In this document: piece by piece, positions 49,086-58,819 of the stretch
Layout: each line of letters begins with the position of its first letter
How positions within the stretch are numbered: the stretch's first letter is position 1
Assembly: GCA_030248215.1 (NCBI GenBank)
Contig: JASANG010002512.1
Coordinates: 113,732-177,731, forward strand
DNA length: 64,000 nucleotides
Source of the DNA: Enoplolaimus lenunculus
Taxonomy: Eukaryota; Nematoda; Enoplea; Enoplida; Thoracostomopsidae
Direction of reading: 5' to 3'
Notes under the pieces: generated by a model
What the model was told of the DNA's origin: nothing
Seen by the model: the letters and a program-made list of their open reading frames with translations, nothing else
The model's database searches: none
Position numbers and translations under genes: made by a program

Positions 49086-49313
49086 GGATTACTTTATTAT
49101 ATATCGTGCACAGTGCCTTCGTAAACGGCACGTCGGCCTCGGTGAACCACGATGGCCAGGCGGGGTGGGCTGCGCTAGAGTCTCTGGGATGGCAGCATTT
49201 AAACGTATTTTCCGCCTTTTTTCCAGCTGGAATTTTTAGCGGATGCATATATGAGCATTTTTTGACACCACTGAAGTATTTACGGTGAGCAACTTTATTA
49301 GCTTGCGTACTCC

Positions 49314-49495
49314 TCCTGCTTCGCGGGCCAGTAGCTGGTGACTGATAGGAGGGTCTCAGCCCTTTCTAGAAAATTTTTTTCGTCTCTCCACGCGAAAACT
49401 TGTAGCCCCGTTTGCAAGCTTGTTATTTCAACCACATGTTATTAACCCTAACCTTGTTTAAGCTTGCCTATCAGGCTGAGTTGGCTACGGGCTCA
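49314..49495 (-). mobile_element. GGCCCGTAGC-ended MITE, diverged copy
   Basis: GCGGGCCAGTAGCTGGTG at the left and GAGTTGGCTACGGGCTC at the right, with CTAGAAAATTTTTTTCG and TTGCAAGCTTG between. The core is poorly conserved. Confidence 0.5.
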
Positions 49496-49726
49496 GCGCT
49501 TCCGAAATGCCATCGTATTACATACAATATATAATATCTGTACAACAAATTTTTGAAAACTTCAAAAAATCTTTAAAAAATATAAACAATTTAAACCCAC
49601 GTTTTCGCACTGTACAGCTAAAACCGATAAGAAACCCGGTGTGTTTGTGTACGTAACGATGCGACCCCAGATGAGAAATGATAGCAATAACGACACCACG
49701 GGTCTTTAAGGGGCAAACTAGTTGCC

Positions 49727-49883
49727 AGCTTACCATACCTTGCTAGTGGGGGCTAAAATTTTTTCAGAAAACGCATACAAAGGCTTTCAATGATTTACCA
49801 TGCAAGGGTAAAAAATTTTTCTACGGGGTCAAAATTGTTCGCAGACGCTGAACCCCACCTGCCCTCCTTGGCAACGGGCCCGT
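49727..49883 (+). mobile_element. GGCCCGTAGC-ended MITE, copy
   Basis: AGTTGCCAGCTTACC and CTTGCTAGTGGGGG at the left, CGCATACAAAGGC and GCAAGGGTAAAAAATTTTTC in the core, CCTTGGCAACGGGCCCG at the right. Degenerate TTAGGC/CCTAAG hexamers follow at 50063-50150 in opposing orientations. Confidence 0.65.
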
Positions 49884-50390
49884 CATGGGGCTTTGCTCAA
49901 CAACATAGCAAAAGCAACACAAAGTTTTGACGGTCCTAGACGCAAAGGCGCCCCATGCGACTAATGCATGAGAGCAAAAGCTGGGGTCCGTACTCCGTGG
50001 CAATAGTGAGCAAAGAGTTGCTTCAGTAGCTCTTGTACACTACCCACTACATTTATAGCTAAGGCTTAGGTTTAGGATTTAACTTTGCTCAACGACTAAG
50101 GCTTATGCTTTGGCATAGGTAAGCCTTGTCCTAAAACTAACCCTAAGCGCTACTATGAGGGGTGGCGTGGACAAGGGTTATTGCCAGGGGCGTAGCGTGG
50201 GATTTCATTTACTGAGGAAATACTTTTGTCTAAAAAATTTTACGAGCTAGCGTAGCGAGTGAGAAATTTTTTTTGACCTTTGCAAGTTATTGTATGGCCT
50301 GTAAAAGAGCGTTTTTCAAGTCTTCGTACAAACTTCTGGGTTGTATATAAAATCTGTTGTAGCCCCTTTTGTATGATCCTAGCTTTTCCA

Positions 50391-50590
50391 GCCAGAGCCG
50401 AGCAGCCACCCCCATACTCCCCATTTGTGGCCCCCACCCCTAAAAGGGCTCCCATCTTAACCGGTTGAAACAAAGACCGCCGAAGTTTTAAAAAGCATCT
50501 GTCGTCTCGCTCGCTTCGCCCACGGGTTTGGAGCACCCACCTTGGAGTTTGGACAGAGCCCCCACTCCTGTCCACTGCGACACTGGCCCG
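50391..50590. mobile_element. CCCCCATTTGGGG-type element, copy 1
   Basis: CAGAGCCGAGCAGCCACCCCC and CCCCATTTGTGG at the left, TTAACCGGTTGAAACAAAG and CGCCGAAGTTTTAAAAAGC in the middle, GGACAGAGCCCCCACTCCTG and CACTGGCCCGAG at the right. It aligns with 51034-51296 over most of its length. Confidence 0.55.
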
Positions 50591-50612
50591 AGCCACTTCC
50601 AACAATGATGTT

Positions 50613-50676
50613 TAAGCCTAAGCCTAAGCCTAAGCCTAAGCCTAAGCCTAAGCCTAAGCCTAAGCCTAAGCCTAAA
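50613..50676 (+). repeat. Interstitial telomere-type array, (TAAGCC)n
   Basis: Ten and a half uninterrupted copies of TAAGCC, complement GGCTTA, the nematode telomere hexamer. It is the only perfect array in the window. It sits directly beside the element at 50391-50590 and lacks the GGCCCATG ends that accompany most other hexamer blocks here. Confidence 0.93.
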
Positions 50677-51033
50677 GTCACAATTTTGAAAACTAAATTC
50701 TAAATGTGAAATGTTTTGTTTGAAAATAATTTGAAGCAAAAAAATAATGTTTTCAATAAGATATAAAAGCACCCTCTGAGATAGTTTTCTTGACACTTTC
50801 TCAGATCGACTTCACGGACCTGCCCAAAAAAAGCGTCGGTTTGAATGTTGTTTACGTGTTAAAAATTAATTCTTGTACCCTTCGTACAAAATGTCACAGT
50901 TTTGTCACGTGCATCTTTTGAAGCGTTTTTTAGCTATAGCTTTGTTTTTAGATGAACTATTTTGATACACTATTTTTTTGTCAATTGTTATAATTTAACA
51001 GTTCCAGTTACGGTCACTGCTGTAGCCAGCTAA

Positions 51034-51296
51034 CAGGGCCAGAACAGCCATCCCCCCCATACCCTCCATTTGGGGGGGCCCAACGCCTAATGCGGCCCCC
51101 ACTCTAACCGATTGAAACTAAAAAACCGCTGAAGTTTTAAAATGCATACGGTATCTCGCTTACGAATTTGGGGCCCCACCCTGATGTTTGGGAGGAGACC
51201 CCACTGCTGCCTGCTCCGGCACTGTTCGTCGGTTTTTTCAACCGGTTAGCGTTGGGGACCCCAAATGGGAGGTATGGGGGTGGCAGCTCCGGCTGT
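51034..51296. mobile_element. CCCCCATTTGGGG-type element, copy 2
   Basis: Left CAGGGCCAGAACAGCCATCC and right GGTGGCAGCTCCGGCTGTG are imperfect inverted ends. CCATTTGGGGGGGCC and CCCCAAATGGGAGG form the subterminal pair. AACCGATTGAAACTAAAAAACC and AACCGGTTAGCG lie inside. Fragments are at 15095, 17090 and about 36850-36975. Confidence 0.62.
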
Positions 51297-51496
51297 GAGC
51301 CGTAGGACTTTCAAGTTACAGGCTGGTGGGTTAATATCTTTGAGTGTCCATTGCTTGGGAGAGTTCTTTTTTCTGTAAGTTTAAGCATGTAGGTAGCCCA
51401 ACATGTAAGAGTGGGCCCCAAAAAGTATTGGATGAGCAGGAGGATGTTTGCTGATAACTTGCAAGCGTGGCTAAAACCTTTCTGGTCGCAAAGAGG

Positions 51497-51766
51497 TTAA
51501 CCCTTTCTCACATGAATATTTTCTATTTCCCCTGAGACCTACTTTTATGCTAGGATTCGAACTCCAGTGACTGAAGTGGGAGGCGTATACCATCACCACT
51601 CAGCTATAGGAGCTTGACGCTCGAGCCCGAGGGGGCTCTCACGTCTTGTGGTGATTTAGTACTATGTATACGTGTTGAAATTGTTAAACACGGAGCGATA
51701 TATATTATTTAACGCATATACACTGCGCTGAGTTGCCTATAGGCAACTCAATGTGAGAAGGGTTAA
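51497..51766 (-). mobile_element. TTAA-ended element with tRNA-like core, copy C
   Basis: 270 bp, ends TTAACCCTTTCTCACATGAA and CAATGTGAGAAGGGTTAA, the cleanest pair of termini. On the minus strand the core has both pol III boxes. It is highly similar to copy B at 27360-27630, with only scattered differences. Confidence 0.82.
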
Positions 51767-51920
51767 ATTGGCTGGGTTACTGACGAACAGCAAGTTTGCT
51801 AATATAACATTGCAACCGGATGCAGCGTGACTACAAATTTTTACACCAAAAATGGGTTTCTACATAGGCTCACTGTTACTCCCTCGAACATCTTCTACTC
51901 TATAAGAAATCTAATTTCAA

Positions 51921-52017
51921 GATACGTGTTGCAATTGTTAAACACGGTGCGATATATATTAACGTATATACACTGCACTCAGTTGCCTACAGGTAACTCA
52001 ATGGGAGAAGGGGTTAA
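51921..52017 (-). mobile_element. TTAA-ended element, terminal fragment
   Basis: The last 97 bp of the family (ATACGTGTTGCAATTGTTAAAC to CAATGGGAGAAGGGGTTAA), without the tRNA-like core. It lies 155 bp beyond copy C in the same orientation. Confidence 0.72.
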
Positions 52018-52283
52018 ATTTTTCTAGACGAGCCCGTTGCGTCTTTCTGTCTACTGGTCTCACTTAATTTTAGGGGTTCAAAAAGTCGCATAAACGGAGA
52101 GGCAGATCTTAAATTGCATGGGCCACAAAAACTAAATACTTTAATTGCGGCATGTTAATTCTGAGCACTAATCGCAAAACCAGAGCTAATGGTTTCCGAG
52201 TACGTTTCAAGGTTACAGGAGCCCTTCTGGAATTTAGTGAAATGATGACAGTGTCGCGTTAAAAACGTAATACAGCTTCGTTG

Positions 52284-52495
52284 CACTGCAAACAATGGTG
52301 AGTAAAATTGACTCTCTCCGAAATAGGCTCTACGGGACAACTACACAAACTGAGTCAAATTCGACTCCGCCAGAGTCAAATGTGCGACTCAGTGAGTCGA
52401 ATTTGACTCTGGCGGAGTCCGATTTGACTCACTAGGTTATAGTCCCGCAGACCCTATTTCGAAGAGAGCCAATTTGACTCACCGTTTTTGCAGTG
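52284..52495. mobile_element. Palindromic element, CACTGCAAA ends
   Basis: The left half (CACTGCAAACAATGGTGAG, GACTCTCTCCGAAATAGG) and right half (CCTATTTCGAAGAGAGCC, GACTCACCGTTTTTGCAGTG) are inverse complements. The centre has GACTCCGCCAGAGTC and GACTCTGGCGGAGTC. The 97-bp element at 42106 is a shorter relative. Confidence 0.75.
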
Positions 52496-54020
52496 TACTT
52501 AGGTATGGCCTAGTCAACTTAAATCTTGATTGGCAGCTTTTCCTTAAATGTTTTTGCGGTGCATTTTCTGGTTAACTGTTTATATTGATGTTAAAAGCTC
52601 GACAGATTTCGAGTAAAAGCATGGAATATTGTAAAAAAACTCGGTTATACGTTTGTTGTATCCCGTCTCTATTGCCGCTTTCAGAGGCTGCTTGTTATGT
52701 TTATTTATAACTACAAATTGTAAGCACATTTTGACACAACATGCTACATTCGCCACCGTACTAGATACATTATGTTGTTTTTCTGCTGTAGCTAACGAAA
52801 AAAACAACAGCACCATCAAGTACCTAGCTTCAGTTTAAACTACAACACAGTTTAAACTCGCGGAATTAGATGAAACTTTCAATTTATTGATAAAGCTGGA
52901 ACACCCGCCATACGTAATTTGGACACCTTTGTAAAGCGTTGTACACAATTTTATATACATATAGAGACATAAGAAACAATTGTTGTATAAACAAGTAATA
53001 TTTCTTGCAAAACTATTGTTCAAACTCGTTACTTATTTGTACACACTCTGTGTGCCGCTCTGTCACGTTAGCGGCCAGTGGTAACTGGTCATCGGGTATA
53101 ACTGGCTGGAATTGAGGCAATCCAACGAAATTGAAAACGCATTCTAGGAGTTAGCTCGTCCAATTACAATATATATTTAATTATCCACAGACCTTGTGTA
53201 GCTTCAACGCATATATGTCCAGGCCAAAAGTAACCAATATATATGATGATATTACAATTATAATAGACATACTGTGCGTATGTAAATTATGCGCGAACAA
53301 CCATCTAAACACGACCTCGCTGAGGCGAGGTCGCGAATAACGTCAAAGTGTGAATTAATAGATGATCAACAATTTGCCTACTCAGAAAAAGTACAAAGTG
53401 TTGCTAAAAAGAGTTGACATAGAAATCGAGTAGTTATTGGACCATAACTCATGGACCCGTACTCAAATGGCAATAAAATTAACAATAAGTATTTGATTCA
53501 GGTCCGTGAACTGGACCCAATGGCACATAAAGTGTTGAAACTAAAATTTTCAAGCCTAAAACAAGTACCTCCACACGTCAACAATAGCAACAAATTTATC
53601 ACTATTGCACTGAGCGTCCGCAAGTTGCACCGAATGATATTTGTATAACTTTTTGACACGAAAAAAATTTAGGTCCCAAACAAACGACATTGGGACCTCA
53701 AAAACTTGTAAGTTTTCCAAAAGAATACATCGGTCCATTTTTAAGGCAAATGCTACTTATGCGGGAAATAACCGAAACTCATTATGTTGGAATCTTTTCG
53801 GTTGTCCCTCCAGCCCGCGTTAGCCCAAAAGTGGTCGGAATTTTAAATTTTTGCATTTTGAGCTTCTCATAATTTTCCCCGATCATTTCACACCAAATTT
53901 GATTTTTTGAAAAATTCGATTTTTTAAGGTCCCAAAATCTCTTCTCGGGACCAAAAATTTTTTTTTGTCCAAAAGTTTAACAAATTATTGATGCAGCTTG
54001 CGAAGCTGAGTCGAACGATG
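52496..54020. other. Gene-less stretch
   Basis: No gene supported. The segment at 53632-53682 (CGAATGATATTTGTATAAC, CTTTTTGACACG, TTAGGTCCCAAA) is repeated directly at 54192-54245, so these copies flank the palindrome at 54021-54160. Confidence 0.45.
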
Positions 54021-54160
54021 TTAAATTTTTTGCACTCAGACGATTGGTCAACGAAATATGGTCAAATAACTGATTTGGCACCGACCCAAATCGTTGACAG
54101 CGCGCCAAATCAGTTATATGACAATAACTTATTAACCAATCGTCTGACTAAAAAATTTAA
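54021..54160. repeat. Imperfect palindrome
   Basis: TTAAATTTTTTG, CAGACGATTGGT, and ATAACTGATTTGGC on the left are matched by GCCAAATCAGTTAT, ACCAATCGTCTG and AAAAATTTAA on the right, about 140 bp end to end. It lies between direct repeats at 53632 and 54192, so it may be the heart of a small element. Confidence 0.65.
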
Positions 54161-54617
54161 CACCATTGGACTCAACTATAAAAGCTACATCGAATGATAT
54201 ATAATTTGTCAAACTTTTTGACAAAAATATTTTTTGGGTCCCAAGTGGGGCCCTAGGGTCTTTAAAATCGAAATTTTCAAAAATACAAAATTTGGCCACG
54301 GAATGATCAGAAGAGGGCACGAGAAGTTGAAATATGCAAAAATTATCAGAAGCCGACCACTTTTGGGCAAACGCAACGGCCCGACTGGATCAACTGTTTC
54401 ATCATTGGCAAACAGAAGAATTTAAAAGTGAATACGTTTTATACACAGGAAACCTTAATTAGTTTTCACAACCTGAGTAAAAAATATCAACAAAAGAAGC
54501 TGGACTATAAAAACAATTACCGTCAATGAGTGTGTATCTGCGATAAAAAACTGCTAACCCACGTGAAAAGCACCCCCTGGCAATAGGTATGTGAAATACT
54601 TCTATTGCATTAACTGC

Positions 54618-54798
54618 ACGGGCCGCAGCCAAATGGGCCAGGGGGGCTCAGAACCCTTGCAAACATTTTGGCAACTCTTTGGCCCACCATAGAAAATTTT
54701 CAACCTTGCTTGTAAGTCAACGAAAACCATTGTATGCCCCTCCTCAAAAGTTTTTAATCCCCTCTTCCTCTAACAAGTTGAGCTAGCTACGGGTCTGT
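54618..54798 (-). mobile_element. GGCCCGTAGC-ended MITE, copy
   Basis: ACGGGCCGCAGCCAAATGGG at the left, CTTGCTTGTAAGTCAACG in the core, GAGCTAGCTACGGGTCTG at the right. It adjoins the hexamer-bearing MITE at 54815. Confidence 0.65.
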
Positions 54799-54814
54799 GA
54801 CAACACGGACGTAT

Positions 54815-55017
54815 GAGCCAATGTAAAGATCAGGTGCCGAACAGTATTGTAAGCATATTCCTAAGCCTATGCCTAAGCCTAAGCGTAAGCATGAGTTTAT
54901 TCCTAAGCCTAAGCCCAAGCCATTGCCTAAGCCAAGCAAAAATATTAGTTTAATGCTTACGCTTACTCTATTGCAGTCCCACAGAAAAACGTTCCGCCCC
55001 TGATCTTTACATGGGCC
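54815..55017 (+). mobile_element. GGCCCATG-ended MITE carrying telomere-like hexamers, copy 5
   Basis: GAGCCAATGTAAAGATCAGG and CCCTGATCTTTACATGGGCC are inverted ends. Two CCTAAG blocks (54860-54890 and 54901-54940) lie inside, plus GCAAAAATATTAG and CAGAAAAACGTTCCG. It shows the same design as the other copies with TIRs of slightly different sequence. Confidence 0.75.
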
Positions 55018-55247
55018 GACGTATCTAAGGACGTAAGGTAACCAGCAGAAATCACTTTTACAAGCTTATAATGTTTTGCTCGTACGCTTGTTTGCAAAAA
55101 AACTTCTACCATGAGGTTGCATCTTCTCAAACTCAAATCATCGCTTTTCCTGTGATGCACAAGGAAACTCAACCTTGTAATTTAAGTTTTCGTGGACGGG
55201 TGAAATTTTTAGAAGCTCAGCATTTGAAAATTTTCCGTTGTATATAC

Positions 55248-55614
55248 TGTAACCCCGGCCCTCGCTAAATTACTTACGTGTTTGTACTTGTTGTACCACC
55301 GTAACAGCGATCAATCGGAACCAAACTCTCACCAAAAAAACCGAAGCGAAGTAAGAATCATAAAATAATAATTGTGATTCTGTCCCGTCTTAATCCACTC
55401 AAAAATGCCAGTCGATCTCGTTCAAAAATCACATTCGCAGCAACCACAACCGCCCAGAATACCGGCGAACTGAAGGCATGCAAAAATGCATAATTTTATT
55501 TCAAAATTATAGAATAACATAGCCACAACAAAACCCTCAAAGTCTCAACCAAATCTACAAGCCCGAATTTTACGAATTTTTCTGATTCCTCCCTTGTTGT
55601 GTGCGCATATTACA
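55248..55614 (-). repeat. 3' LTR of the gypsy element
   Basis: 367 bp, TGTAA at one end and TTACA at the other. It matches 63629-63999 throughout, differing by about seven substitutions and three short indels. On the minus strand an AATAAA lies in the middle (about 55495), usable as a poly(A) signal. Confidence 0.93.
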
Positions 55615-55629
55615 TTTCCTTCCCCTTTT
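55615..55629 (-). promoter_or_regulatory. Polypurine tract
   Basis: On the minus strand AAAAGGGGAAGGAAA directly abuts the 3' LTR. This all-purine 15-mer sits exactly where the plus-strand DNA primer is expected, which confirms element orientation and the LTR boundary. Confidence 0.88.
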
Positions 55630-55812
55630 GGGAGACAGACCATATACGGTCAACAATCACACACCTTTGTATCAAAACTCAGCTTAAGCTAACTTCAAGT
55701 CAATACAATACTAGTATGCCATTACCTGAACATCTAACCGTTGGCAGCCAGTAAGTTGGTAAAGTAAGTTGGTAAGTACACTGATTTGGACGGATAATAG
55801 TGATTGGTTCGT

Positions 55813-56715
55813 CTACTGCTCACTGCGTGATCCTCCGGCAACCTGACTTGCAAGCTGCCCGATGGCTTGGCTCATGCAATGAAGCGCATCTTCAAGCCTC
55901 ATAAACCGTTCGTGCTGATGCTTAATCACCGCTTCCAGTACCTCAATTGTCTGGGTTGTCTGTTCTGTTTGCTTATCAAGTCTGCTGCCAATAGCTTCAC
56001 GGGCAACACATAGTTCGGATCTCATCTGCTCCTCGAGTCGCACTACCTGTCCCCGAGTTCGTGCAAGTAGTTTGTTGGTGCGCTCGCAACAGGTTGGTGT
56101 TATTTCCCTAACCAGTTCACCGTCAGTGCCAGTTGCTTTGTCCGCGTGTCCGACATCACGAACAGGTTCGTCTAATAAACTGTCAACCAACTCTACAGCC
56201 GGTTCGGGTATAGACATCGATGCAGTTCTGCTAGTGGTTGGTGTCCGACGGTAGCATCGCTCGCCACGATTTTTTGTTATGTTCGCCATAAATAACTGCC
56301 ATGGGTTAAGGTTCGTTTGTGGCATGTCCCGATAGTTCGTCAGTATTTCGATTATGTTCGCGCGTGGTGTCACGGTTAAGAAATGTATCATTTCCGTTAG
56401 TTTGTTGTCCTGTTCCGTCGGGGAATAGTCCAACGGAACGAACAAGAAGTGCAAGATTTTCTTTGCTATTTGCGGTCTGTAAGAAGTTCGTAACTCAGTG
56501 TCACTGAGTTGTCGGAGTCTGGTAGCGAGTTGTATAAAAAACAGTTTTTGTATGATTATAATGTCCGGTCGTTGGAAACTCCGCCGCACACTACAGTCGC
56601 TGCCGAATCTGTAAAAATCCTCGTATGTTATTGTAGGGTCCAAGTCTCGTCGGTAGCGTTCCCGTAAGTCAGTTGGTAAAAGTTCCGGTTGCATCCGAAT
56701 CTCCGTTCGGGACAT
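55813..56715 (-). CDS. Extra ORF after integrase, coiled-coil protein of 300 residues
   Basis: The ORF starts at ATG 56713-56715 (MSRTEIRMQPELLP) and runs 300 codons, ending GGSRSEQ. This is the position where retroviral-like elements carry env, but no signal peptide or membrane segment is visible, so it is not a conventional envelope. The N-terminal two thirds is predicted mixed helical with many charged residues (LPTDLRERYRRDLDPTITY near the start). From about residue 205 a long heptad-like helix follows (NKLLARTRGQVVRLEEQM and on to about residue 290), suggesting oligomerisation. The frame is intact, in contrast with most of the element. A strong splice acceptor lies 12 bases upstream of the ATG, so it is probably expressed from a spliced subgenomic RNA. 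I do not recognise a family; function unknown. Confidence 0.72.
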   Translation of the reverse strand: MSRTEIRMQPELLPTDLRERYRRDLDPTITYEDFYRFGSDCSVRRSFQRPDIIIIQKLFFIQLATRLRQLSDTELRTSYRPQIAKKILHFLFVPLDYSPTEQDNKLTEMIHFLTVTPRANIIEILTNYRDMPQTNLNPWQLFMANITKNRGERCYRRTPTTSRTASMSIPEPAVELVDSLLDEPVRDVGHADKATGTDGELVREITPTCCERTNKLLARTRGQVVRLEEQMRSELCVAREAIGSRLDKQTEQTTQTIEVLEAVIKHQHERFMRLEDALHCMSQAIGQLASQVAGGSRSEQ

Positions 56716-56727
56716 CGTGATTGCAAT

Positions 56728-56740
56728 CTGAAAAGAAAAC
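56728..56740 (-). promoter_or_regulatory. Candidate 3' splice site before the extra ORF
   Basis: On the minus strand the sequence reads GTTTTCTTTTCAG, with the exon starting at 56727 and the ORF's ATG at 56715. A T-rich run ending TTTTCAG is the nematode 3' splice consensus. A GTAAGT donor lies in the 5' LTR (63653-63658). Confidence 0.65.
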
Positions 56741-56754
56741 TTTACGGGGTGCAA

Positions 56755-58300
56755 TTAATTGCGAGATCTCAAATTGTATCCCGTTCCCGCAGAACTATGC
56801 TGATGTGGTTTACGTACGCGTGTGCTTAACCTTAACTTTTGCAATTGTTCGTTTACCTTATTCAGAGGTTGTAGGCGATCATCTACTATCCGTTCCTGCT
56901 TGCTAGCTAACTTATACGGACTCGGAACGTAAGGTCCTATGAATTCCTTAATATGATTAACGTTTACGCAGAATGGTGCCTGCTCCGGGTGATTACAATG
57001 TCTGATTAAAGCCGTTGAGGAGCTCAATTCCAAAATACGGTAAGGCCCACGCCAAGGATGGTCAAATTTGGCAGTAACACCCTTTCTCCGCCTAATTCTA
57101 TGCAATAATACCCTCTCACCAACCATAAACGTATGTGGTTTGCTTTTTTTATCATAATATCGCTTTTGTCTAGCCTGCGCGCTGCTGATGCATTGTGCCG
57201 CAGTATTCCATGCTAACTTGAGTTTCTGAAATATTTGTTGAGGATAGTGGTTAGGGTCCAGGGGTTGTTCAGAATATGTTAATAATGCAGTGTCCAATGG
57301 CAAATATGGGTCTCGGCCAAAAAGTAAAAAAAGGGTGATTCTTTGGCAGATTCATGTATGCTAGTTCTATAGGCAAATAGAACAAAAGGTAAGTATTGGT
57401 CCCAGTCGGTTTGAGTCTGGTTCGTATACATTGAAATCATGTTTGCTAAAGTATGATTGAATTTTTCAACTAATCCATCACATTTAGGATTAAATGGAGT
57501 GGTGTTTAGCTTGCGTGTGTTTAAAATTTTACATACCTCGATGACTAAGTCACTTAAGAAGTTGGTTCCACGGTCGGTTAGTAACGCTCGAGGTGATCCA
57601 TGCACACACATAAACTTTTCAACTAGTATCTTAGCAATAGTAAGTGCGGTAATGTCAGCTGTGGCATAGGCTTCCACCCACTTTGTAAGATACTCACTGA
57701 TAACAACAATATATTTGTTACCAGTTGCTGAAGTGGGCAAGGGTCCTAAACAATCGATAGCAATACGGTCAAATGGTTTGGTAACCGGAATGGGTTCTAG
57801 AGGAACTCGGTTCGAATTAACTGAACCTTTCTTGGTTTGGCACGAGGTACACGATTTTACATAAGAGAAAATATCCCCTGTCATGTTTGGCCAGAAATAA
57901 TAGGTCCTAATCTTTGCAAGAGTTTTCTTAAACCCAAGATGTCCTCCAAAGACGTCATCATGGTGTATTTTTAATAGTTCTTGCCGCAGCGACTGCGGTA
58001 TAACAAGTAAGTCTCTCCCCCTGTAGTGCATGTGCAACATTCCGTTTTTAACTAAGTAATATTTTGTACACTTTGTATCTTGTGGACAATCTGTCAACCT
58101 TTTGATTAGTGCCTGTATTTCCTCATCCCCTTGTTGAAGTCGCCAAATTTTTCGGTCATTTTGATGTGTAACCTGATTTAGTTGCTGCTGCATTAAGTCT
58201 GTATTGTTCTTTTGACACGGGATGGCCTCAAAGCGCAGTGTGTATGCAATCTCGATAGGCGTCTGCAACCACGTTTTCTTTCCCGGTGTATAATCAATTG
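56755..58300 (-). pseudogene. Integrase, with one frame change near its C-terminus
   Basis: The enzyme inserts the element's cDNA into the genome. The first frame (58268-57279) shows the zinc-binding HHCC domain (HHDDVFGGHLG, then CTSCQTKK) and the catalytic core with all three acidic residues in context: IAIDCLGPLP, LLTDRGTNF and DGLVEKFNHTL. The frame runs past the core's end and is lost near 57290. The rest (57303-56755) is in another frame and holds a basic QKRYYDKKSK stretch and the GPY/F module (WRGPYRILEL), then a C-terminal tail. Just upstream, at about 58262-58290, a GKENVVADA motif, the usual RNase H-integrase connector, is visible in a different frame. Sequence similarity to the gypsy group is unmistakable. 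With the frame change, no full-length product is expected from this copy. Confidence 0.88.
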
Positions 58301-58670
58301 TATATTATACTCTGAATACGGATGCGCCAATCTGGTCTTTTCGATGAAGGGCTGGGTTCCAATAACCACTGAGCGGCCTGGGCCGTAGATGGAAGGTTCA
58401 TATGTATGAAGGCTGATATTCTATGCCCAGACAGCTAAGCTTCCTTACTATGACCGGGATTCGTCCGCTTTTGCAACGTCTACTAGCATATGCATAGGCG
58501 GGCAGTTTCCATCGACTGGCTGAGACTGCTCCTACCTGTGCCGCTGCGCAGGGTATGTAAAAGGTGACTCTGGAACCGGAATATCAGATGGAGCTTTAAC
58601 CAAAGTGCTTCAGTGGGGAGGACTGTCGCATTATCACCCACTGAATCTACACTTTTCCTCAACAAACAGG
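58301..58670 (-). pseudogene. Degraded RNase H domain
   Basis: Between the reverse transcriptase fragment and the integrase, one minus-strand frame (about 58400-58570) shows GAVSASRWKLPAYAYASRR, recalling the gypsy RNase H signature around AYASR. The usual TDAS-type catalytic aspartate is replaced (PCAAA). A second frame across 58483-58665 overlaps it. The stretch is far shorter than a full RT end plus RNase H (which needs more than 1 kb), so part has been lost. Confidence 0.55.
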
Positions 58671-58819
58671 TAAGGCTCAGCGATAGGGCAAACAGGATAA
58701 ATTTCCGATAAAGCTAGGTAAGCTATCAAATACTTGAGATAAATGATTTAAGTGTGTTCAAATGTAGGTGAAAAGATTAGAAATCACTATGAAACAAACA
58801 CAGAATCCTAAGATGTCCG

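Noticed and set aside
56713..56754. Extra ORF starting right after the integrase stop
   Set aside because: The frame is open back to the integrase stop, but the only ATG near the start is at 56715, downstream of the splice acceptor. I therefore place the start there, not at the upstream TTG.
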